The position numbers and the translations under genes were made by a program. Shown here piece by piece: positions 8,693-15,210 of a stretch of 64,000 nucleotides of DNA (position 1 is the first letter of the stretch; each line of letters opens with the position of its first letter). This stretch comes from JAIBJN01 sp963775505 (GTDB lineage: Bacteria > Actinomycetota > Thermoleophilia > Gaiellales > Gaiellaceae). The stretch covers positions 1 to 64,000 of the forward strand of contig CAVZIL010000003.1 of assembly GCA_963775505.1 (NCBI GenBank), read 5' to 3'. The notes under the pieces were generated by a model. The model saw only the letters and a list, made by a program, of their open reading frames with translations, made no database searches and had not been told where the DNA came from.

Positions 8693-9982
8693 CTAGGCCG
8701 GAGCGGGCTCGCGGACGGCCCGGAGGGACGCGTCCATGATCTCGACCGCGAGGTCGATCTCGTCCTCGGTGACGGTCAGCGGCGGCGCGATGCGGAAGCA
8801 GTTCGCGTGCGCCTGCGAGCGGACGATGTTCATGGAGAGGCCGCGCTCGTAGCACTCACGCGTGACCGCGGCGCCGAGGGCGTCGGCCGGGCGGCGGCTC
8901 TCGCGGTCCTCCACGAGCTCGAGCCCGACGAGGAGCCCGCGGCCGCGCACGTCGCCGATCGGCTCGTGCCGGGCCTGGAGCTCGCGCAGGCGGGCCAGCA
9001 TGTACTCGCCGCGGGCGGCGGCGCGCTCGACGAGGCCCTCCTCGGCGATCACGTCGAGGACGGCGAGCCCGGCGGCGGCCGGCAGCGGGTCGGAGACGTG
9101 CGAGGTGACGTGGAGGAATCCCTTGTCGTAGCAGTCCTGCTCGATCGCCGCCGACGTGATCGTCGCGGCCAGCGGCAGCCCGCCGCCGAGCGTCTTCGAG
9201 ACCCCGACGAAGTCCGGCACGATGCCGTCGTGCTCGAAGCCGAACATCGTCCCGAGGCGCCCGAAGCCGGTCTGCGCCTCGTCCAGGACGAGCACCATCC
9301 CGCGCTCCTCGAGCAGCTCGCGCACGCGGCGGAAGTAGCCGTCCGGCGGGACGATGATCCCGCCCGCGGAGAGCACCGGCTCCACGACGAGCGCGCACAA
9401 CGCGCCCACGGACTGCTGGTCGACGAGCTCGAACCCGACCTCGAGGCAGGTGCAGTCGCAGGCGCCGTCGCAGTGGCGCACAGGGCAGCGGTAGGCGTAC
9501 GGCGCCGGAATCGCGTAGGAGCCCGGCAGCACGGGCCCGTAGCCGGCATGCGCCATCGAGAAGTTCACCGAGGCGATCCCCGAGAGGAGCCCGTGGAAGC
9601 TCCGCGTCAGGCCGACGACCTCCCAGCGGCCCGTGTGCATCTTCGCCATCTTCAAGGCGACCTCGTTCGCCTCGGTGCCGGTGTTGAGGAGCAGGACGCG
9701 GTCGAGCGGCTGCGGGAAGAGCCCCGCCAGCCGCTCCCCGAGCGCGAGCACCGGCTCGGAGAGCATCCAGGAGTTCAGGTGGACGACCTCGTCGAGCGCC
9801 GAGCGGACGGCAGCGGCGATGCGCGGGTGGTTGTGCCCGAGCGTGGAGCAGATCTGGCCGGAGGTGAAGTCGAGAATCCGCTTGCCGCTCGCCGTCTCGA
9901 CCCAGGCACCCTCCGCACGCACGATCGGCTCGGGCGCGAAGGAGCCCGCGTAGCGGATGAGGAAGCGCTCGCGCTCGTCCAC
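8693..9982 (-). CDS. Class III aminotransferase (2,2-dialkylglycine decarboxylase-like)
   Basis: A 429-residue PLP-dependent fold-type I enzyme. The glycine loop region LLLNTGTEANEVALKMAK, the cofactor-binding LVLDEAQTGFGR and the Schiff-base lysine in FVGVSKTLGGGLPLAA are all present. A cysteine-rich insert YRCPVRHCDGACDCTCLEVG resembles the 2,2-dialkylglycine decarboxylase branch. Substrate is not readable; transamination of an omega-amino acid or glyoxylate is possible. The GTG at 9982 is preferred over a longer frame because the conserved N-terminus starts there and a -10 box lies 6 nt upstream. It is divergent from the urate operon, so a role in using its products is conceivable but unproven. 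Confidence 0.85.
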   Translation of the reverse strand: MDERERFLIRYAGSFAPEPIVRAEGAWVETASGKRILDFTSGQICSTLGHNHPRIAAAVRSALDEVVHLNSWMLSEPVLALGERLAGLFPQPLDRVLLLNTGTEANEVALKMAKMHTGRWEVVGLTRSFHGLLSGIASVNFSMAHAGYGPVLPGSYAIPAPYAYRCPVRHCDGACDCTCLEVGFELVDQQSVGALCALVVEPVLSAGGIIVPPDGYFRRVRELLEERGMVLVLDEAQTGFGRLGTMFGFEHDGIVPDFVGVSKTLGGGLPLAATITSAAIEQDCYDKGFLHVTSHVSDPLPAAAGLAVLDVIAEEGLVERAAARGEYMLARLRELQARHEPIGDVRGRGLLVGLELVEDRESRRPADALGAAVTRECYERGLSMNIVRSQAHANCFRIAPPLTVTEDEIDLAVEIMDASLRAVREPAPA

Positions 9983-9988
9983 GAGGCA

Positions 9989-9998
9989 AGAATACGAT
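9989..9998. promoter_or_regulatory. Overlapping divergent -10 boxes, aminotransferase / urate operon
   Basis: On the plus strand TACGAT (9993-9998) is 6 nt before the GTG at 10005; on the minus strand TATTCT (9989-9994) is 6 nt before the GTG at 9982. The boxes share two bases and neither gene has a Shine-Dalgarno. Both transcripts would be leaderless and polymerase could not occupy both at once. Confidence 0.5.
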
Positions 9999-10004
9999 GC
10001 CGTC

Positions 10005-10301
10005 GTGGCCACGAGCATCTCCACCCACGTCCTCGACACCGAGCGCGGCGAGCCGGGCCGCGGGATCCGGGTCGAGCTCTTCCGCGGCGATCTCCTGCTG
10101 GCGGTGCGGGAGACGGACCAGGACGGACGGATCCCGGACCTGGGAGGGGTCGAGCTCCCGCCCGACGTCTACAAGCTCGTCTTCCACCCGCGCTCGCCCT
10201 TCTTCCGCGGCATCGAGGTCGAGGTCGAGCTCGGCGAGGGCCACCACCACGTCCCCCTGCTCCTCTCCCCCTACTCGTGCGCGATCTACCGCGGCAGCTG
10301 A
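10005..10301 (+). CDS. 5-hydroxyisourate hydrolase (transthyretin-like)
   Basis: A 98-residue protein that hydrolyses 5-hydroxyisourate, the uricase product, to OHCU. The N-terminal STHVLDTERGEPGRGI carries the first catalytic His, an internal Arg is in the expected strand, and the C-terminus is the family signature YRGS. The GTG start at 10005 is chosen because it directly precedes the conserved core; an upstream in-frame ATG at 9957 would run through the divergent promoter. Two bases separate its stop from the next start, so it heads the HIU hydrolase - OHCU decarboxylase - uricase operon. Confidence 0.92.
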   Translation: MATSISTHVLDTERGEPGRGIRVELFRGDLLLAVRETDQDGRIPDLGGVELPPDVYKLVFHPRSPFFRGIEVEVELGEGHHHVPLLLSPYSCAIYRGS

Positions 10302-10303
10302 GC

Positions 10304-10720
10304 GTGGGCGAGCTCGCCGACCTCTTCCAGGCCCGCAGCCGCTTCGTGGAGGCGCTGGCCGAGGAGGAGGATCCGCTGGGGCGGGCACGAGAGGTGCTGG
10401 CGGCACTCCCGGAGGAGGACCGGGTCGAGGCGCTCGCCCACCATCCCCGGATCGGCGAGGTGCGGCTGAGCGGACGGTCGGCGGCCGAGCAGGGTGACCC
10501 GACCGCGGAGGACTCCGCGGTGCTCGCCGAGCTGGCCGAGCTCAACGCCGCCTACGAGGAGCGCTTCGGCTTCCGCTTCGTCGTCTTCGTCAACCGTCGC
10601 CCGCGCGCCGAGATCGTCCCCGTGCTGCGCGAGCGGCTCGCGCGATCCCGCGAGGAGGAGCTCGAGACCGGCTGCGACGAGCTCGTCGCCATAGCGGTGG
10701 ACCGGTGGCAGAGCTCTTGA
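10304..10720 (+). CDS. uraD: OHCU decarboxylase
   Basis: Decarboxylates 2-oxo-4-hydroxy-4-carboxy-5-ureidoimidazoline to (S)-allantoin, fixing the stereochemistry of urate breakdown. The 138-residue helical protein has the HHPRIGE catalytic motif around residue 48 and AAEQGD downstream, with the FGFRFVVFVNRRPRAEI segment toward the C-terminus. It is somewhat shorter at the N-terminus than the usual 165 residues. The GTG at 10304 lies two bases after the preceding stop. The gene overlaps the uricase start by 16 bases, so the three enzymes are translationally coupled. Confidence 0.9.
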   Translation: MGELADLFQARSRFVEALAEEEDPLGRAREVLAALPEEDRVEALAHHPRIGEVRLSGRSAAEQGDPTAEDSAVLAELAELNAAYEERFGFRFVVFVNRRPRAEIVPVLRERLARSREEELETGCDELVAIAVDRWQSS

Positions 10721-11511
10721 GAATCGGCTACGGCAAGGAGGCCGTGTCCGTCTACCGGACGGACGGCGTCAGCTCGCTCTTCGCCGCCGAGATCGGTATG
10801 ACGCTGCGCGGGGAGGCGTTCGGCCCCTCGTACACGGAGGGCGACAACACGCTCGTCGTCGCCACCGACTCCATGAAGAACTTCATCCAGGTCACCGCAC
10901 TCGGGTACGAGGGGACCTCGCTCGAAGAGTTCGTCGAGCTCCTGGCCCGCCGTTTCCTCGACACGTACGGGCAGGTCGACAGGATCGAGCTCACGGCCCG
11001 CGAGGTGCCGTTCGCCAGGCGCAGCGAGCAGTCGTTCCAGGGCGTCGGCGGCGATCGCGCCGTCGCCGAGCTCGCGCTGGACCGTGATGGGACGCTCGAG
11101 CACCGCTCCGGCCGCGAGGGCCTGCGCCTCATGAAGCTGACGGGGAGCTCGTTCGAGGGCTTCGTCCGCGACGAGTACACGACCCTCGCCGAATCGCGCG
11201 ACCGGCCGCTCTTCATCCACCTCGACGTCCACTGGCGGAACCGCGACTTCGCCACCCGTGCGGACGGCGAGGCCGTGCGGGACTCCGTGGCGGCGACCTT
11301 CGCCGGCTTCGACTCCGCCTCGATCCAGGAGCTCGTGCACGAGATGGGAGTGCGCTTGCTCGACAGCTTCCAGGAGCTCGCCGAGGTCTCCTTCGCCGGC
11401 GAGAACCGCCTCTGGGACACGGCGCAGGTCGACGGCGCGGATCAGCGGGTGCGGGTGTACACGGACCCGCGCCCCCCGTACGGCCGGATCGAGCTCACGC
11501 TCGGGCGATGA
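10705..11511 (+). CDS. pucL: Urate oxidase (uricase)
   Basis: Cofactor-free oxidase converting urate, oxygen and water to 5-hydroxyisourate and peroxide. At 268 residues it has the tandem T-fold layout. YGKEAVSVYRTDG at the N-terminus holds the lysine of the catalytic dyad, and GDNTLVVATDSMKNFIQV gives the Thr/Asp active-site strand. SFEGFVRDEYTTLAES and the second-domain LFIHLDVHWRN are family landmarks. It starts with GTG inside the end of uraD and its stop overlaps the next ATG. Peroxide is released, but no catalase gene is adjacent. Confidence 0.93.
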   Translation: MAELLRIGYGKEAVSVYRTDGVSSLFAAEIGMTLRGEAFGPSYTEGDNTLVVATDSMKNFIQVTALGYEGTSLEEFVELLARRFLDTYGQVDRIELTAREVPFARRSEQSFQGVGGDRAVAELALDRDGTLEHRSGREGLRLMKLTGSSFEGFVRDEYTTLAESRDRPLFIHLDVHWRNRDFATRADGEAVRDSVAATFAGFDSASIQELVHEMGVRLLDSFQELAEVSFAGENRLWDTAQVDGADQRVRVYTDPRPPYGRIELTLGR

Positions 11512-12173
11512 TCGTCCCCGGCCGCTACAACGGCCCGCCCGACTCGGCGAACGGCGGCTACGCGTGCGGGCTCGTCGCCGGGATCCTCGGCGGCGTTGCC
11601 GAGGTGACGCTCCGCCTGCCGCCGCCGCTCGACCGCGAGCTCGACGTCGTGCGCGCCGACGGCCGGATCGAGATCCGCGACGGGGACGCGCTCGTCGCCG
11701 AGGCCGAGCGCGTCGAGTTGGACGTGGAGGTCCCGGAGCCCGTCTCGGTCAAGGCTGCCGAGCATGCCTCGACGCGCTACGAGGGGTTCGTCCACCACGC
11801 CTACAACACGTGCTTCGTCTGCGGGCCGAAGCGGGAGGACGGCCTGGGCGTGTACGCCGGGCCGGTCGAGGGCAGGCCGGGCCTGCTCGCCGCACCGTGG
11901 ATGCCCGGCGAGGACGTGACGCCCGAGCTCGTCTGGGCCGCGCTCGACTGCCCGAGCGGCTGGGCGGTGGACGACTTCCAGCGCGAAGGCGTTCTCCTCG
12001 GGCGGATGGCGGCGGAGATCGACCGCCTGCCCGCGCTTGGCGAGCCGCACGTCGTCCTCGGCTGGCGAATCGGCGAGGACGGGCGCAAGCGCTACGCGGG
12101 CTCGGCCCTCGTGACCGCCGACGGCGAGGTGCTGGCCCGGGCCCGCTCGACCTGGATCGTCCCGGCGTCGTGA
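11508..12173 (+). CDS. Hotdog-fold thioesterase-like protein
   Basis: A 221-residue protein with features of a double hotdog fold: SANGGYACGLVAGILGG near the N-terminus and, after residue 95, NTCFVCGPKREDGLGVYAG, the FxCG...DGL pattern of acyl-CoA thioesterase-like proteins. It overlaps the uricase stop by four bases (ATGA) and the next start by four (GTGA), so it belongs to the urate operon by layout. The operon logic does not explain an acyl thioesterase, so the substrate is open. Confidence 0.65.
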   Translation: MIVPGRYNGPPDSANGGYACGLVAGILGGVAEVTLRLPPPLDRELDVVRADGRIEIRDGDALVAEAERVELDVEVPEPVSVKAAEHASTRYEGFVHHAYNTCFVCGPKREDGLGVYAGPVEGRPGLLAAPWMPGEDVTPELVWAALDCPSGWAVDDFQREGVLLGRMAAEIDRLPALGEPHVVLGWRIGEDGRKRYAGSALVTADGEVLARARSTWIVPAS

Positions 12174-12493
12174 TCGCGAGGATCTGGAGAGGCTGGACGA
12201 GCCGCGAGGACGCGGAGGCCTACGTCCGCTACATGCGGGAGGTCGCCGCCCCGGACTCGCTCGGCACGCCGGGAAACCGCGGCTTCTCCGTCCTCCACCG
12301 CCCCGACGGCGACCGCGAGGAGTTTCTCACCATCTCGATCTGGGAGTCGCTGGACGTCATCAAGGCCTTCGCAGGAGAGGACATCGAGCAGGCGGTCTTC
12401 TACCCGGAGGACGAGCGCTACCTCGTCGAGCGCGAGCTCACCGTCTCGCATTTCGAGGTCGCTACGGGAAGAGGTCCCGTTCCGGAGGCATGA
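12170..12493 (+). CDS. ABM-like ferredoxin-fold protein
   Basis: A 107-residue protein resembling antibiotic-biosynthesis-monooxygenase-type alpha/beta barrel domains: IARIWRGWTSREDAEAYVRY at the start, GNRGFSVLHRP, and FLTISIWESLDVIKAFAGED in the middle. Such domains act as small monooxygenases or binding proteins. It is the last gene of the urate operon, starting inside the preceding stop with GTGA. Its 3' end overlaps the opposing cofE gene by 32 bases. Exact function is unknown. Confidence 0.65.
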   Translation: MIARIWRGWTSREDAEAYVRYMREVAAPDSLGTPGNRGFSVLHRPDGDREEFLTISIWESLDVIKAFAGEDIEQAVFYPEDERYLVERELTVSHFEVATGRGPVPEA

Positions 12494-13148
12494 CGAGCTC
12501 GCGCGCGCTTCCCTCGCCCGGCGGAGCCGCATAGCCGCGGATCAGCGCAGCCGGGACGCCGCTCGCCTTCCCCATCACGAGCTCGGCGGCGCCGGCCAGC
12601 TCGTCGGCGACGGCGATCAGCGTCGCCTCGAGCGGACGGCCGCGTGCGTCCTTTTCCCCGCGCAGGTCGAGGAGCGGCCTCATGCCGGCGACGCCGATCG
12701 CGACGTCGGTCGTGCCCTGGCGCCAGGCCCGGCCGAAGGAGTCCGTGACGATCACCGCCGGCTCTGCGCCGAAGCGCGCGGCGAGCGCCTCTCGGAGCCC
12801 CGCAGCGGACGCGTCGGGATCGCGTGGGAGCAGCACCACCCAGCCCTCGCCGGGGGTGTTCGACCGGTCGACGCCGGCGCTGGCGCAGACGAAGCCGTGC
12901 TCGGTCTCGGCGACGACGAAGTCGCCACGACGGCGGCGCACGGCGCGCGCCTCGCGCAGGATCACCTCGACGTGGTCGTCGGTCCGCTCGACCCGCCCCT
13001 CGGCCTTGGAGACGACCTTCTGGGACACGACGACCACGTCTCCCTGCCGCAGCCCGCCGGCCCGCTCGAGCGCGTCGCCGACGAGGGCTGCGAGGTCGTC
13101 CCCCTGCCGCACCTCCGGGATCCCCTCGAGCGGAAGGACCTCGATCAC
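12462..13148 (-). CDS. cofE: Coenzyme F420-0:L-glutamate ligase (CofE domain only)
   Basis: Adds gamma-linked glutamates to F420-0 with GTP. The 228 residues match a stand-alone CofE: VIEVLPLEGIPEVRQGDDL, GDVVVVSQKVVSKAEGR, and the core TDSFGRAWRQGTTDVAIG. Actinobacterial FbiB normally carries an extra FMN-binding reductase domain of about 200 residues that reduces dehydro-F420-0; it is absent here and not present elsewhere in the window. The GTG start at 13148 overlaps the npdG stop as GTGA. It forms a minus-strand operon with npdG and cofD. Confidence 0.9.
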   Translation of the reverse strand: MIEVLPLEGIPEVRQGDDLAALVGDALERAGGLRQGDVVVVSQKVVSKAEGRVERTDDHVEVILREARAVRRRRGDFVVAETEHGFVCASAGVDRSNTPGEGWVVLLPRDPDASAAGLREALAARFGAEPAVIVTDSFGRAWRQGTTDVAIGVAGMRPLLDLRGEKDARGRPLEATLIAVADELAGAAELVMGKASGVPAALIRGYAAPPGEGSARELVMPPERDLFP

Positions 13149-13741
13149 TCGGGGAGCCCGGTCACCCTCACGCCCGCGTTCGTCTTGTAGCGGCGGTTGA
13201 CGTTCAGGAGGACCGCGGTCAGGGTCTCCAGCCAGCGGGCGACCTCGAGGCGGCCGCAGTCCACGGCCCGACCCTGAACCAATCGCTCCGCCAGCCCTGC
13301 GACGACGGCCTTCGCCTCCGCGTCCTCCCCGGCGAGGAGCACGTCCTCGTCGAGAGGCACGTCGGGGTCGGCGAGGGCCTTCGCGCTGACGGTGTGGAAG
13401 CCGGCGACGACGCGCGCCCCGGGCGCCGCGGCCGCGGTGACCTCGGCGAGCGAGAGCTCGCCCGGGGCGGCTCCGGGCTGGCCGTCCCGGAAGACGATCG
13501 GCGCCGCGACGCTGACCACGATCCGGCCGGCGAGCTCGTTCCGGAGCCCGTGGGACATGTCGGCGACGCCGCCCGGAGGCACCGACAGAAAGACGATCTC
13601 CGAGGCGAGGCAGGCCTCGGGGTTGGACACGAACTCGTCGCGCGGGGTGCGCGAGCCGATGATCACCTCCTCGCCGATGCGACGCAGGCGCTCGGCCAGG
13701 CCCTGGCCGAAGCCTCCGCTGCCGCCGACGATCCCGATCAC
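13145..13741 (-). CDS. npdG: NADPH-dependent F420 reductase
   Basis: Transfers hydride between NADPH and F420. The 198-residue Rossmann protein opens with MIGIVGGSGGFGQGLAERL. It continues with EVIIGSRTPRDEF for NADP phosphate recognition, IVFLSVPPGG, and GARVVAGFHTVSAKALADP of the F420-binding half. Its position between cofE and cofD, with four-base overlaps on both sides, supports F420 rather than another cofactor. Confidence 0.92.
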   Translation of the reverse strand: MIGIVGGSGGFGQGLAERLRRIGEEVIIGSRTPRDEFVSNPEACLASEIVFLSVPPGGVADMSHGLRNELAGRIVVSVAAPIVFRDGQPGAAPGELSLAEVTAAAAPGARVVAGFHTVSAKALADPDVPLDEDVLLAGEDAEAKAVVAGLAERLVQGRAVDCGRLEVARWLETLTAVLLNVNRRYKTNAGVRVTGLPE

Positions 13742-14652
13742 CCGAGCGCCTCCAGCACCGCCCTCCCCACCTCCGCTCTCGACTCCGGCGCAACCATAAC
13801 GATGGGCGCGACCAGGGCCCCGGGCAGCTCCCCGGCGTCGACCGGGTCGACGACGACGTCCGTGGCGAGACCCTCGTAGAGCGCGGCGATCCCGCGTACG
13901 CCCGGGTCGTGGCCGAGCGAGGCCATCATCCTCGCGAGCGGCCCGCGCAGGGCCTGGCCGGCGACGAGCGGCGAGACGGCGACGACGCGCTTCCCGGCGA
14001 GCGCCTCGCGGATGCCGGGCACGGCGAGGATCGGCCCGATGGAGACGAATGGGTTCGAGGGCGCGAGGAAGACGATCTCGGCGCCGGCGATCGCCTCCAG
14101 CACGCCGGGCGCCGGCCGCGCGGCCTCCGCGCCGCCGTAGCGGACGGCGGTCACCTTGTCGGCGTGCTGGCGGCGGACGAACCAGGTCTGGAAGTCGAGC
14201 TCCCCGTCCGGCGTCGTCACGAAGGTGCGCACCGGATCGTCCGAGGCGGGCAGGAGGCGCACGGCCACGCCGAGCATGCCCACGAGACGGCGCGTGACCT
14301 CCGAGAGCGGCACGCCGTCCCGCAGCAGGCGCGAGCGGACGAGGTGGAGGCCGATGTCCCGGTCTCCCAGGATGAACCAGAGCTCCTCTCCGAGCCGCTC
14401 CGCCGTCTGGAGGGCGTTCGTCGTCTCGTCGCGAACGCCCCAGCCGCGCACCTCGTCGAGCAGGCCGGAGAGCGTGTAGAGCACGGTGTCGAGGTCCGGC
14501 GAGACGTGGAGGCCGAGGACCTCGACGTCGTCGCCGACGTTGACGATCGCCGTGACCTGCTCTGGCCCGGCCGCGCGCGCGAGCGCGTCCACGAAGCGGG
14601 AGCCGCCTAGGCCGCCGCAGAGAACGGCGTAGGGACGCGGCTGTATGCTCAC
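13738..14652 (-). CDS. cofD: 2-phospho-L-lactate (or PEP-derived) transferase
   Basis: Joins the activated phospho-acid (LPPG or enolpyruvyl-GPP) to FO, forming F420-0 or its dehydro form; called FbiA in actinobacteria. The 304-residue protein has AVLCGGLGGSRFVDALA at the N-terminus, NVGDDVEVLGLHVSPDLDT, and FLAPSNPFVSIGPILAVPGI in the C-terminal half, all typical. Its GTG start is only three bases from the divergent cofC GTG, so its promoter must lie inside cofC. Its stop overlaps npdG. Confidence 0.93.
   Translation of the reverse strand: MSIQPRPYAVLCGGLGGSRFVDALARAAGPEQVTAIVNVGDDVEVLGLHVSPDLDTVLYTLSGLLDEVRGWGVRDETTNALQTAERLGEELWFILGDRDIGLHLVRSRLLRDGVPLSEVTRRLVGMLGVAVRLLPASDDPVRTFVTTPDGELDFQTWFVRRQHADKVTAVRYGGAEAARPAPGVLEAIAGAEIVFLAPSNPFVSIGPILAVPGIREALAGKRVVAVSPLVAGQALRGPLARMMASLGHDPGVRGIAALYEGLATDVVVDPVDAGELPGALVAPIVMVAPESRAEVGRAVLEALG
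14644..14649 (+). promoter_or_regulatory. Putative -10 box for cofC-fbiC inside cofD
   Basis: TATGCT ends 6 nt before the cofC GTG at 14656 and lies within the first codons of cofD on the other strand. No Shine-Dalgarno is present, so a leaderless transcript is likely. Confidence 0.4.
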
Positions 14653-14655
14653 CGC

Positions 14656-15210
14656 GTGCTCGCGATCGTGCCTGTCAAGGGCCTCGACGGCGCGAAGACA
14701 CGCCTCGCGCCGCGGCTCTCCGCGGCCGAGCGCGCGGGGCTCGTGATCGACATGCTCGAGCGGGTGCTCCGCGCGTGTGCCGAGGCGGATGCCATCGAGC
14801 GAACGCTACTGGTCACGCCCGATCCGGGCCTCGCGCCCCAAGGCGTCGACGTGCTCGTGGACGCCGGCACCGGTCACGCGGACGCGGTCGCGCTCGGCCT
14901 GGCCGACCCGCGCGCGGCCGCAGGAGCGCTCGTCGTCATGGGGGACTGCCCGCTCGTCACGGCTGCGTCCCTCGATCGGCTGGCGCGCGAGGCTCGCCCG
15001 CTCGCGCTCGCCCCTGCCCGGGACGGCGGCGTCAACGCGCTCGCGCTGGCGGAGGTGAACGGCTTCCTGCCCCGCTTCGGCGTTCCCATGGAGACGACCG
15101 TGGCAGAAGCGCACGCGGCCGGCCTGGAGCCGGCGGTCATCGACGACCCCGCGCTCGCGCTCGACGTCGACCGCCCCGAGGACTACGAGCTGCTGCTCGC
15201 CTCGAGATGA
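14656..15210 (+). CDS. cofC: Phospholactate/phosphoenolpyruvate guanylyltransferase
   Basis: Activates 2-phospholactate, or PEP in the actinobacterial FbiD route, with GTP for CofD. The 184-residue nucleotidyltransferase starts with the nucleotide-binding LAIVPVKGLDGAKTRLAP, has VVMGDCPLVTAASL with the metal-binding Asp, and ends DVDRPEDYELL. Substrate choice cannot be settled from sequence alone. The stop overlaps the fbiC start as ATGA. Confidence 0.9.
   Translation: MLAIVPVKGLDGAKTRLAPRLSAAERAGLVIDMLERVLRACAEADAIERTLLVTPDPGLAPQGVDVLVDAGTGHADAVALGLADPRAAAGALVVMGDCPLVTAASLDRLAREARPLALAPARDGGVNALALAEVNGFLPRFGVPMETTVAEAHAAGLEPAVIDDPALALDVDRPEDYELLLASR

Noticed and set aside
8444..10720. 758-residue open frame on the plus strand
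   Set aside because: It is mostly antisense to the aminotransferase and has no family motifs before its last 138 codons, which are the real OHCU decarboxylase. GC-rich third positions keep antisense frames open.
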